The notes beneath the pieces were generated by a model. It was not told the origin of the DNA and ran no database searches. It saw only the letters and a program-made list of their open reading frames with translations. Both the position numbers and the translations under genes were made by a program. A stretch of DNA of 21,113 nt, from positions 1 through 21,113 of the forward strand of contig CALBMD010000378.1 in the NCBI GenBank assembly GCA_937896265.1. The letters run 5' to 3'. Positions 1 through 8,749 of this stretch are shown here, piece after piece (position 1 is the first letter of the stretch; every line of letters starts with the position of its first letter). This stretch comes from an uncultured Pseudomonadota bacterium (GTDB lineage Bacteria > Bdellovibrionota_B > Oligoflexia > Oligoflexales > Bog-1112).

Positions 1-441
1 TAGCAATAAACCATAAAATGTAGGTGATAGATCCTCAATTCCTTCAGCTTCTAGAACAATCTCTACCACCTGCTTGCCTGCAAATGCTGGTGAGATCTCG
101 AGGATTGTATAGCGAAGACGCTGGGAAAGTAGTGGTGATCGAAGAATAGCGACAGCAAAATACCAAAGGCGACAGTCTGTTTTAGCCACCCATTGCCGTA
201 AAGCAAAGGCAGCAACATTTTGATCCCATAAGGCTACCCCCTCCATAACCAAATATTCAAAAGCAATCTTATTTTCAGGCTGACAAATCCGCAGAAGCTC
301 AATGCATTCATCCGCATCAAGTCCAATAATCAAAAGATCCCGCAACAAAGCTAAATCAAGCTCATCGGGCAAAAGACGACTAAGGGCAGCCAATCGCTCC
401 GATTTTTTAGAACTCGCTAAGTATTCTGCCAAAGCGGACAC
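1..441 (-). CDS. Hypothetical alpha-helical protein, 3' end outside the window
   Basis: The frame is open on the minus strand for 147 codons, from a GTG at 441 to the window edge, with no stop. The GTG is chosen because a perfect AGGAGG (451-456, complement) lies nine bases upstream. The protein begins MSALAEYLASSKKSERLAAL. It is rich in Leu, Ala and Glu and looks like consecutive amphipathic helices (for example LLRDLLIIGLDADECIELL near residues 35-53). This resembles HEAT- or ARM-type helical repeats, but I cannot assign a family. There is no signal peptide or membrane segment in the visible part, so a cytoplasmic location is likely. It is divergent from the gene starting at 669. Function unknown. 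Confidence 0.7.
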   Translation of the reverse strand, partial: MSALAEYLASSKKSERLAALSRLLPDELDLALLRDLLIIGLDADECIELLRICQPENKIAFEYLVMEGVALWDQNVAAFALRQWVAKTDCRLWYFAVAILRSPLLSQRLRYTILEISPAFAGKQVVEIVLEAEGIEDLSPTFYGLLL

Positions 442-568
442 GAGAAAAATCCTCCTGTAAGCGACATAGGCAAATCGGCAGAAAAGGCACACCACCCAAG
501 TAGGGCTGCCTCATCAAAATTGAAATTCCAGTAAGAAAGAGGGTTTAAGAAGAAGCTGCTCGCAGATT

Positions 569-595
569 CTTCTCAAAAAACCTTTTTTTGAGAAG
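569..595. repeat. Perfect 12-bp inverted repeat (hairpin) between divergent genes
   Basis: CTTCTCAAAAAA (569-580) and TTTTTTGAGAAG (584-595) are perfect reverse complements around a 3-base centre. The hairpin lies between two divergent genes (GTG at 441 on minus, TTG at 669 on plus). It is therefore not at a 3' end, and a terminator role is unlikely unless it sits in a 5' leader. It could be a protein-binding palindrome or leader hairpin. The rest of 457-668 shows no convincing promoter. Confidence 0.5.
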
Positions 596-668
596 CAAGC
601 TGTCATCGTTCTTGCCCTAACCCTAAATTTTTTTCCTAGCATTCCGAGGCTTAGCAAGAAGGTCGGCT

Positions 669-1682
669 TTGAAACTAGCACTCTATGGAGTTCTGCCTTT
701 GCTATTCATTAAGTTTAGGATCGCAAATCTCTTGCATTTAAGGCATCTGTTTATCTTTTTGCTAATTCTACCAATGCCGCTTTGGGCTTGGACTAGAAAA
801 CTTGAATTTCCACAAAAAGAAGATACGATCGAAACCATTCATCGCTCGATTCTTGATCTGATCAAGACAGAGAAGGGCACTTTTTTTCTCCCTGAAGAAC
901 AAAAATACCTGATTTTCCGAGATCCTAACATTAAGATATCGCCAAAATCTAACCTGCAATTTACAGATAGCAGCCGCATCCCTCTTATTAGTGCAAATCG
1001 TGAATCCTCATGGACGGCTTTTGAACAATATAATGATCATCTTTTGCTACTTGATGGCGCTACGATGTCAATGTCTTATCTTAGTCAGGATCTGAAAGAA
1101 ACCATCAGCATGCATACCTTGGTTTTTGATCTGATCAAGCCACCTAGAGACTCAAGAGGAGAAGCGGCACCTTTTGAAACAAAAGAGTTACGATCTAAGT
1201 TTCTCAAATCCTTGCACCGCACCAAGAGTCCTAAGCTTGTAGGCCTAAAGAGGGCTCCTAAGCTTGATACTACTACAAAGTTTCGCTTCTTTGCCTCAAC
1301 CCGCATCCAAGACTATCCTCTAATAACCATTGAATGTAGTAAAGATTCGCCCAGCCAATGCGCTTTAGATCGCGCTTGCTTTGTTGAAGATATGCCTAGT
1401 ATAGATTCAAATTCTTTATCAGGCCTGGCCTATGATCCTGAAAATAAATTTCTCCTTCTTGTGGATATCAATAAACATCGTGTCTTAGTGCTGCACTTTC
1501 AATCTTGCTTTCATACAGTTTATATTGGGCAAATAACTTTGCCAGAAAAAATCAAACAGATTATCGGGGTAGCGTTAGACGAAGAGCAAAATCTCTATAT
1601 CTTATCTCGATTCATTGATGATTATTACAATGCATCCGTCTATCGCTTTAACAAAAGCAGGTGGCTTCCTGAGAAACTCTAA
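669..1682 (+). CDS. Hypothetical exported or membrane-anchored protein with propeller-like C-terminus
   Basis: This 337-residue protein starts at a TTG. The start is supported by an AAGAAGG Shine-Dalgarno at about 656-662, six bases upstream; the first internal ATG would cut into the hydrophobic segment. Residues about 22-41 (LHLRHLFIFLLILPMPLWAW) form one hydrophobic stretch preceded by basic residues. That fits a long signal peptide or an N-terminal membrane anchor, so the rest is probably periplasmic. The middle is polar and unrecognised. Residues about 245-330 contain two similar blocks, LSGLAYDPENKFLLLVDINK and IGVALDEEQNLYILSR, which look like beta-propeller (NHL/SdiA-regulated type) blades. 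It converges on the Omp85 gene with a 12-bp gap. Function unknown; a propeller fold is inference from two blades. Confidence 0.65.
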   Translation: MKLALYGVLPLLFIKFRIANLLHLRHLFIFLLILPMPLWAWTRKLEFPQKEDTIETIHRSILDLIKTEKGTFFLPEEQKYLIFRDPNIKISPKSNLQFTDSSRIPLISANRESSWTAFEQYNDHLLLLDGATMSMSYLSQDLKETISMHTLVFDLIKPPRDSRGEAAPFETKELRSKFLKSLHRTKSPKLVGLKRAPKLDTTTKFRFFASTRIQDYPLITIECSKDSPSQCALDRACFVEDMPSIDSNSLSGLAYDPENKFLLLVDINKHRVLVLHFQSCFHTVYIGQITLPEKIKQIIGVALDEEQNLYILSRFIDDYYNASVYRFNKSRWLPEKL

Positions 1683-1694
1683 GAGCTAGCTTCG

Positions 1695-4601
1695 CTAAAA
1701 TTCTGATCCAATACTCATATCTAGCTGATAGCGTTTATACCAGATATCTTCGCTTCTTCCTCTTTCATAGCAAACCCCTTCATTTTTACATTTCTGTGAA
1801 ATCGGCTCACTGATAGGGCAAGATAGGAAGAGATTTAGAGGACCAATTGGAGTGATAAGGTTAAAACCAGCACCATAAGAATTGTAGTGCTGCTTCCAGA
1901 AATAGTCTGGTCTTTTTTCTAAGTCACTTGTGCCATAAGGAAAATTATCTTCAACCGTTTTCTTAGAGCCACTTTCTTTTGAAAATCTATCGTTATACTT
2001 ACTTAATTCATCAGCTGAGAAAAAGCTGTTTCCTGAATCAATAAAAAGAGAAGCACCAAAACTTGGTGAGAATCGCTGACGCAATTCAAGAGATAAAATG
2101 TTGCGCCTTGTTGCACCGAGAACCTCTGGACTACTTTCCGTTCGGACATAAGGTCCTAATTGTTTTTGAAAACCCTTGACTCTATTAGGGCCACCAGCCA
2201 ATAAACGCTCCGAAGATGGTAAAACTTCAGCTTGGCCATGATCAGTGCTGGTTACTCGCTCATAAGCCGTAAACCAAACACTATAGTCAAAGACAAGATT
2301 GTGCATGATTCTAAAAAATTGCTTAAAGTAAACTTCCCATCGGAAGAAATTAAAAGAACCACCAAAATATGGACGGGCGTCAGCTAAATCTAAGCGGGCA
2401 AAGTAGCCTTTTTCTGGCCAAGCCAAATTATCTCTCATATCTATACGGGTTTCTAGGCCAACCCTGCCAATACGAGAGGGTCCAGTAGAAACAAGACTCT
2501 CATATTGCAACAGACTACCAACATCTTTACTTAACTTATAATTGTAGTAGGGAGATAAAGAAATGCCTTCAAACTGGCGCTTAAACTTATACGTAACAGA
2601 AGCGTTAAACGTGTTGCTAATCTTCCAAATTGTATCAGCAACTGCTAAATGGCTCACTGCCATCTTGCCATCAAGGGAAGTGCCTAGAAAATAGGGCTCG
2701 ATATATCCCAATGTCACCTTGCGGCCTAAAAAGACTTTGCCTTTTTGGTCACCTGGATTAGCAATAGATTCTTGATCCCTCTCCTGACTAATAGCACCTC
2801 TTAAACTAACTTTACGCCCCTCACCTCCAATATTGTTGTAGCCTATCTCTGAAGAATATTGAAATCCCTTCTGAAAACTGAATCCTGGGCCAAAAGATAA
2901 AGTACCATGGTTTCCTTCTGATACCTCAACAACAATATCGATAGTTTCACCATGTTTGGAAACCGCTAATTGGTCTCTTGGTGAAATTTGCACGGAACGA
3001 AATAACCCAAGCCCAAGAAGGGCGCGACGCGACTCCGATATATGCTCAGGTTCATACCAATCGCCTTTAGCAAAACTTAGCTCACGCCGAATAACTTTTT
3101 CATGAGTAAAGGTAAGGCCCTTAATAAAAATATCGCCTATTTTAACCCTAACCCCTTCTGAAATCTTTACTTTGATTGTCGTCGGTAAATTACGCTTGCC
3201 TATAGCACTAGATGCTGCAACACTGATGTTGCAATAGTTAAAACCATTGCGCAAATAGGCTTCTAATAGCGTATCTTCAAGCCCTCTAAGAGCCCCTTTA
3301 GAAACAGGATCACCAAAATTTAGATCGTAGAATTGATGCAGCTGATCTTGAGTAAAAAAAGTATTCCCAGTAAATTCAAACTCATCGAGTATTCTTTGCT
3401 TTCCTTCTTTAATAAAAAAGATAAGCTCTACTTGAGCACTGGCTTGATCTTTATTAATCACAGGGTATGAAATTCTCACATCCCAATAGCCCTGTTGCTC
3501 ATATAAACCTTTGACTCTTTCGATAGCTTTGACAATATTTTCTCTTTTGAGAGGAATGTCAGTTTGCCAGGCTGTGGTAAGCTCTATAAGCTCTATAAGC
3601 TGTGTACTACTGAACACCTTATTGCCATCAATTATGATATTTCGAATCATAAATTGCGGCCCTTTGTCAGCAATAAATCGATACTCTTTAGTACCTTTGC
3701 GCTCGATTAATCTTGCCTTTTCAAGCTTAACGTTCAAAAAGCCTTCATTAACAAAGTGCCTCGTAATTTCATCTGACATCAACTTGGGATCAGTAATATA
3801 GGGATCAATACCTTCAAAATCGTCATCTTTGAAAATATCGCTTATTTTAAAAAGAGCCTTTTTTTCTACAAGGCTAAAAATTACACGTTCACCAAGATCG
3901 CCACTAATCATAACTTCAGCTGATTCTTTGTTGTCAGCAAGCTTAAGCTCCTCTAACCTGATTTTTGCAGTGCGATAGCCCAATGCTTTAGCTTGTTCTT
4001 CAAGCTGTTCGACTTTGCTTTGAACTGTTGACTCGCTGCAAACTTCCCCTTTGATGATATCTTCTTCGTCTTTAAGACGTTTAAATGAGTAATGAACTCT
4101 TTTCACGCGACAAAGAGGCCCTACTTCAATATCAAAAAGATAGTTGACGCCTTTTGTGAGCTTAGTTTTTGTTAGTTTAAATGTCGGCGCATAATAGCCT
4201 TTGTCAGCAAGATCTCGTTTAAACGATTCAACAATGCTATTTTGTGTTTGCACTAAATCCAGTAAACCAACAAATCCTGCTTGCGTCTTAGCTAAGGCTT
4301 TACGAAGAGTTTGGGTTTTAACAGCAATCTCAATAGAAACTACATAATCAACGAGCTGCCCATCTACAACCCATTCTTGGCCATTAAAAGTGGCCTGCAA
4401 ATCAGTCAAAGGATAGCGCGTAACAAGATCGCCTAGGAGATTTTGTAGATCATCAGGACTTTCAATCGCAGGAACTTTTTTCCGTACTTCCTGATCAGTT
4501 AAACGTTCTGCTAGTTGCGATGAAAGAACCCAATGAAAGGCATACATGAATTCAGTATTACTGGAAAGAAAACCTAAAACGAAGATCCACGCTAGCTTCA
4601 C
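1695..4601 (-). CDS. tamA: Omp85-family outer-membrane assembly protein, TamA/BamA-like with six POTRA-like repeats
   Basis: This 968-residue protein has a GTG start and a signal-peptide-like N-terminus (MKLAWIFVLGFLSS). It then has about six POTRA-like units (roughly residues 88-162, 163-237, 238-315, 316-401, 402-484 and 485-566), recognisable from the repeated GY/GF-strand and EG-turn pattern. A C-terminal 16-strand barrel follows (about 567-968). Barrel hallmarks are RVKGF (807-811), matching the family's VRGF/Y loop-6 motif, GAGFNLITPIGPL (910-922), and a terminal Phe as beta-signal. The family inserts proteins into the outer membrane. The neighbouring TamB makes a TamA role likely, but canonical TamA has three POTRA and about 577 residues, and BamA has five and about 810. 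This may therefore be a BamA-like paralogue or a hybrid. Its first 44 bases overlap the end of tamB. The last extracellular loop carries Cys928, Cys938 and Cys944. Confidence 0.88.
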   Translation of the reverse strand: MKLAWIFVLGFLSSNTEFMYAFHWVLSSQLAERLTDQEVRKKVPAIESPDDLQNLLGDLVTRYPLTDLQATFNGQEWVVDGQLVDYVVSIEIAVKTQTLRKALAKTQAGFVGLLDLVQTQNSIVESFKRDLADKGYYAPTFKLTKTKLTKGVNYLFDIEVGPLCRVKRVHYSFKRLKDEEDIIKGEVCSESTVQSKVEQLEEQAKALGYRTAKIRLEELKLADNKESAEVMISGDLGERVIFSLVEKKALFKISDIFKDDDFEGIDPYITDPKLMSDEITRHFVNEGFLNVKLEKARLIERKGTKEYRFIADKGPQFMIRNIIIDGNKVFSSTQLIELIELTTAWQTDIPLKRENIVKAIERVKGLYEQQGYWDVRISYPVINKDQASAQVELIFFIKEGKQRILDEFEFTGNTFFTQDQLHQFYDLNFGDPVSKGALRGLEDTLLEAYLRNGFNYCNISVAASSAIGKRNLPTTIKVKISEGVRVKIGDIFIKGLTFTHEKVIRRELSFAKGDWYEPEHISESRRALLGLGLFRSVQISPRDQLAVSKHGETIDIVVEVSEGNHGTLSFGPGFSFQKGFQYSSEIGYNNIGGEGRKVSLRGAISQERDQESIANPGDQKGKVFLGRKVTLGYIEPYFLGTSLDGKMAVSHLAVADTIWKISNTFNASVTYKFKRQFEGISLSPYYNYKLSKDVGSLLQYESLVSTGPSRIGRVGLETRIDMRDNLAWPEKGYFARLDLADARPYFGGSFNFFRWEVYFKQFFRIMHNLVFDYSVWFTAYERVTSTDHGQAEVLPSSERLLAGGPNRVKGFQKQLGPYVRTESSPEVLGATRRNILSLELRQRFSPSFGASLFIDSGNSFFSADELSKYNDRFSKESGSKKTVEDNFPYGTSDLEKRPDYFWKQHYNSYGAGFNLITPIGPLNLFLSCPISEPISQKCKNEGVCYERGRSEDIWYKRYQLDMSIGSEF

Positions 4602-7600
4602 TTGTTACCGTCCCCGATTTTTCAGTTGCGCCAACATCCTTGTTGTTTTGCGTGCCACTGCCAGAAAACAATATGTTTTCATGGATAGGCACCTGCACCT
4701 GGAATTTGACGCGACTTGTACTTTGCTTGAGCAAGACTTCAACATTGTCTGCTACCTTAATCAGAGCATTGGCCTGGACTTCTGGCTTTCCCTGATCATC
4801 AGTTGTAAAATCAGGATAAAAGAAGACTTTATCTTGCCCCAAACGTTCCATCATATCCTCGATTGGGATCTGACTAAAGTAGACATTCATAGCTTCAGAT
4901 AGTCCTGCCCCCTGCTGCATGATAGATTGATTCTCGGTGCTAGGTAGGGAGCCCGTCAATAGAAGAAAGACAGCATCTAAAGAATTAATAGTGGTCCCAT
5001 CATCGCGAGAAGGAGGATCAACGCTCAAATCAACCACAGGTTTAGCGCTTGTTCCTGAGATAACAACATAGACATGGTAGGGAAGTACTTCTGCTGAAGC
5101 CTGAATATCTAGCTTAGGCCTAATAATACTAGCGTCATCAAAGGTAATTTCACCACGAGAGATAGCAAACTCCCGCTTATAAAAGAAAGTCCCTTTACCA
5201 ATCTGAATATTTCCCAAGAGAATTGGGCGATATTGATTTCCTGTTAATTTTAAGTTGGTTGACAAGTTAGCATTAATACTTTTATTACGCAGTAGAATAC
5301 TTTCACGTGCGGAAATTTGAATATTGTACTCAAGGAGTGAATCTGTAGCTACTGATGTTGTCTCGCTCACGGCCCCAACTTTAAGTGAGTTTAACACCTC
5401 CGCCTTAAAATCAATTTTCTTGATACTTTTAGCCTTGACAATATCAATATGACCGCTAAGCAAATAAGGGGCCTTGTCGCCAGAGAACTGAAGGTCACCA
5501 TCCAAGACTGTGTTTAAGTTATCAAGATAGGGTAAAAAATAAACAACTTCTGCCTTGGCTAGGTTGATATTAACGCTTGTTTTTACCTTTTTATTGCCAA
5601 AGAGATTAATGATGCCAGCAAGCTTAACCTCGCCCCCTCCCTTGGCTGCTGAAATATTGCGGATATGAAGGATACCGTCTTTAATCCCCATATCCATAGT
5701 AATATTTTGGAAAATAGGTTTTATGAGATCGATACCAAATCGGCACTCATGTGCTGGAATATTACGAAAAGACGCCTGTAAATTAGGTTGCTCTAAAGAA
5801 CCATTGACTGCCAAAATTACCTCAACATGACCACTACTTGTATCAATAATATCCGTCAAATCCGCAACGCTAGCCGCATCGATATCAAAATAGGCTTTCG
5901 CTTTAATCAGCTGAGGTAGCAAAGCTTCTTCAAGCTCTATACGTGCATTAAAGTAATTGCTCATAACAATCATTGGCTTGCCATCATCGGCTCGCCATAC
6001 ACCTTTTTTAGAGCTAAAGCGCACTTCATCTTGTAGATCAATCCTTAGACTTGGTCTACGCCCAGAGACATCTCTGTTGTATTTAGCTCGAATATCCTTC
6101 AAATGAATAGAGCCATTTGACTTCATCCAATCAGTAAGGTTGCCTTCAAGATTGGCATTCAACGTCAAATATGCATAATTGCGTGGGTCTTTAGAAAAAA
6201 CTGATGCCAAAGCCGGACGCATATCAAACTGCTTAAAAAGCAAATAAGTAGAATAGGGCAACGAATCATATTTAAAATCAACACTAACTCTGCCTTGTAA
6301 AGAATTATCACCGTTCTCGACAGTCCCCACTACCTTGGACTTTTCAATGATACCTTTAAAAGCAGCTGAAGGCAGTTGCGTACCAGCAAGCTTCATCTGA
6401 CTAAGAGTGGCATTGGCAGTACCGGCTAGGTTTTCATATGTACCTGAGAGGTCAATATTGACAAAAGGCACAAAATCAAGCTGCCAAGCTATAAATTGGG
6501 CGCCAAGAAAAGGTATGTTGGCAGCAAAATTGCTTGATTGATCGCCTCTTAGTGTTTTTGCTTTCAGCTCAATAAGATCAGCATGCTTAACCCCTAAACT
6601 CTTCCATATCAGAGGTAAGGTCCGCGCAGAATTGGACTGCTGATGTTTGCTTACTCGCATTGAGCCTGCTAGCTGAATATGACTCAAAAAGATCTGGGTA
6701 TCGGTAAACGCAAGGTGTTTTGGGTCATTACTAAGAATACCCTTAGCTTGATCTGCAAACTTTTGATCCCATATAATGAGGTCAAAGATGTCATACTTAG
6801 CTTTTACCCTGGCATTACGAAAATCATCTAGCTGCCCTATAAACTCAACTTGGCTGTTAGCAATGCCAAAACTAGGGTTAGAGCTTATATATTGACTTAA
6901 AAAAGTAGCAACAGTTGCAGGTGGCACATGCTTGGCAGAGAGATTTAAATCAAGCTTATGGCTATCAAGAGAGTAGCTCCCTTTTCTGAGCAAGATTTGG
7001 CTGTCTTTTTGTGGCGCAAAATTTAAATTACTCCAAGACAAGAGTGAGTCCATATAGATAATCTGACCACTCGAAAGGCTGCCTAGAGGAGCTCCAAAAA
7101 ACATTACACTGCTACTTATAGGTTCGATTGTAGTGACAATACGGTCAAACGGCCCCTTAATACTGAGATTTGCATCCAAGATACCAGCCATCTTTAATTC
7201 AACAAAATGATTGAGTAGCCCTACTTCAAAATCCTTGGCCTTAAGCTGTAAAGCTAAACCGCTACCTGTATCTCCATAACGAACCTGGCCTGTCAAACTA
7301 AGTTGATTCGTTTTTGATGCTTTTTCGTCCTTAGCATAACAGACAGCTTTTGTATTAAGAAAATCAAGATACTCTTTGGTAGCAAGCATACGAAGACCAA
7401 AAAGACAATGGGGAGAGTCTAAAGCTGGGTTTTCATCCAGCCCTTTCACGTGGATATTGCTAGCGACTACGTCTGTTTCAACACGGATGGAAAAATCCTT
7501 AAGTTTTCCTATTAGCTTCATCTCATCTGTGTTCATTTCAAAATCATAAGGCGCAAGTTTAGCTGGAAACGCCTCCATAAGCTTGTTGTATCTGAGGCGA

Positions 7601-8739
7601 TGAACTGATGCTTTAAAAGAAAAATCAAATTCATCTTTAAGAAGGATAACCCCGCTACCTTTTGCTAAGGTTTCCTTATCAGAAATAACCTCTATCTCCT
7701 TGAAAGCAACCTTGCCATCAGTGACCACCAAATCCATTTTGCTATCCCAAAGGCCAAAGCCTCCAAGATAGCCGCCAAAAACTTGCCCCTTAACTCCAAA
7801 ACTCCAAGCGACATCTATTCCCTCTGGTTTTGCCAAACCAACATCAATGCCTAGAGTATAAGCTCCTTGGATATCTCCCGTTGTACCGTCAATATCAAGG
7901 TAAGAACCGAGTAGGGATAAAGCAGCCTGGCCATCTAAGGCAGCAGTAGTTTTTACTTGCTCAAGGCGGCGTCCTCTTTTATCAAAAATGAGATGCGACT
8001 CTAATTTACCTTGTGCCTTGACTCTTTCACCATCTATCTGAAAGACGCTACTTTTAATCACATCTCCTCGAAGAATCACCTCTATTGCAATAGCAACATC
8101 TTCAGCTATTGAGACATTATCAATTAGAGCGTTCCACTTCTTAGCGCGAATCGCCAAGCTAGCCTCTTCCCAACTCGAGTAATCTAGTAAAACATTCAAG
8201 CCTGAGATTTGATTAAGCATATGGAAAGTAGGAGCTTGCTCTGTGCCTGCTCGAATTTCATAAAAAACCTCTGCGTTATCTATGCTTAATTTCTGGATCG
8301 GTAGCTTATAATCAGGCAGCCAGATACCGCTTTCTTTGGTTGTCACCGAACTACTACTTGACGCCAAGATAAGATCTTCGATCTGCCGTGTTGCAGGCCA
8401 GGAGATTTTTGGGCCTTCAAGTGATATGTCAATAAAACTATCTTTACCAAAAAGAATCGCCCAGTGGGAAATGCGGATATCTGCGTACGCTGCAGCAACT
8501 AAAAGTTCGTCAGTCTTTTTTTGTTTGAGTTCAATATCATAAAAACGCAGTCCTAGGGGGAAAAAACTAGTTTCAATGGCACCAAAATTAAGATCAAGGT
8601 TTGTCTGACTTTGCAAAAGGCGATTAACCGTGACTTGCACCGAGCGCTGAATATAAGGAATATTAATCGATAGCCTGGCTACTGTGTAAAGTGCAACGAG
8701 AATTGCTGCAAAAATGAAAAAGTTTTTTAAATGCTTCAT
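4558..8739 (-). CDS. tamB: TamB (translocation and assembly module inner-membrane component; AsmA-like)
   Basis: This 1393-residue protein has an N-terminal membrane anchor (about residues 7-24, NFFIFAAILVALYTVARLSI). A very long beta-rich body of repeated amphipathic strands follows, as expected for the hydrophobic-groove AsmA/TamB superfamily that bridges the periplasm. The C-terminal TamB domain (last ~400 residues) is clear: GKGTFFYKREFAISRGEITF, then PKLDIQASAEV, YHVYVVISGT and PVVDLSVDPPS, then a segment resembling the final domain that docks to TamA. TamB proteins take part in outer-membrane protein assembly and, in related members, phospholipid transport. It is the middle gene of the operon, 10 bp after the ATPase, and overlaps tamA by 44 bp. 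The ATG at 8739 is forced by an in-frame TGA at 8746-8748. The nearest good Shine-Dalgarno (8758-8763) is 18 bases away, so translation may depend on coupling. Confidence 0.9.
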   Translation of the reverse strand: MKHLKNFFIFAAILVALYTVARLSINIPYIQRSVQVTVNRLLQSQTNLDLNFGAIETSFFPLGLRFYDIELKQKKTDELLVAAAYADIRISHWAILFGKDSFIDISLEGPKISWPATRQIEDLILASSSSSVTTKESGIWLPDYKLPIQKLSIDNAEVFYEIRAGTEQAPTFHMLNQISGLNVLLDYSSWEEASLAIRAKKWNALIDNVSIAEDVAIAIEVILRGDVIKSSVFQIDGERVKAQGKLESHLIFDKRGRRLEQVKTTAALDGQAALSLLGSYLDIDGTTGDIQGAYTLGIDVGLAKPEGIDVAWSFGVKGQVFGGYLGGFGLWDSKMDLVVTDGKVAFKEIEVISDKETLAKGSGVILLKDEFDFSFKASVHRLRYNKLMEAFPAKLAPYDFEMNTDEMKLIGKLKDFSIRVETDVVASNIHVKGLDENPALDSPHCLFGLRMLATKEYLDFLNTKAVCYAKDEKASKTNQLSLTGQVRYGDTGSGLALQLKAKDFEVGLLNHFVELKMAGILDANLSIKGPFDRIVTTIEPISSSVMFFGAPLGSLSSGQIIYMDSLLSWSNLNFAPQKDSQILLRKGSYSLDSHKLDLNLSAKHVPPATVATFLSQYISSNPSFGIANSQVEFIGQLDDFRNARVKAKYDIFDLIIWDQKFADQAKGILSNDPKHLAFTDTQIFLSHIQLAGSMRVSKHQQSNSARTLPLIWKSLGVKHADLIELKAKTLRGDQSSNFAANIPFLGAQFIAWQLDFVPFVNIDLSGTYENLAGTANATLSQMKLAGTQLPSAAFKGIIEKSKVVGTVENGDNSLQGRVSVDFKYDSLPYSTYLLFKQFDMRPALASVFSKDPRNYAYLTLNANLEGNLTDWMKSNGSIHLKDIRAKYNRDVSGRRPSLRIDLQDEVRFSSKKGVWRADDGKPMIVMSNYFNARIELEEALLPQLIKAKAYFDIDAASVADLTDIIDTSSGHVEVILAVNGSLEQPNLQASFRNIPAHECRFGIDLIKPIFQNITMDMGIKDGILHIRNISAAKGGGEVKLAGIINLFGNKKVKTSVNINLAKAEVVYFLPYLDNLNTVLDGDLQFSGDKAPYLLSGHIDIVKAKSIKKIDFKAEVLNSLKVGAVSETTSVATDSLLEYNIQISARESILLRNKSINANLSTNLKLTGNQYRPILLGNIQIGKGTFFYKREFAISRGEITFDDASIIRPKLDIQASAEVLPYHVYVVISGTSAKPVVDLSVDPPSRDDGTTINSLDAVFLLLTGSLPSTENQSIMQQGAGLSEAMNVYFSQIPIEDMMERLGQDKVFFYPDFTTDDQGKPEVQANALIKVADNVEVLLKQSTSRVKFQVQVPIHENILFSGSGTQNNKDVGATEKSGTVTSEASVDLRFRFSFQ

Positions 8740-8749
8740 ATTGTTTCAT

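Noticed and set aside
613..628. CCCTAACCCTAAA telomere-like repeat
   Set aside because: Only two copies, in a bacterial intergenic region; chance is a sufficient explanation.
3581..3605. Short tandem repeat AGCTCTATA in the Omp85 gene
   Set aside because: It encodes a simple LIELIEL helix in a POTRA-like unit and is in frame; nothing suggests phase variation.
4546..4902. 118-codon plus-strand ORF across the tamA/tamB junction
   Set aside because: It is antisense to two well-supported overlapping genes and has no recognisable motif.
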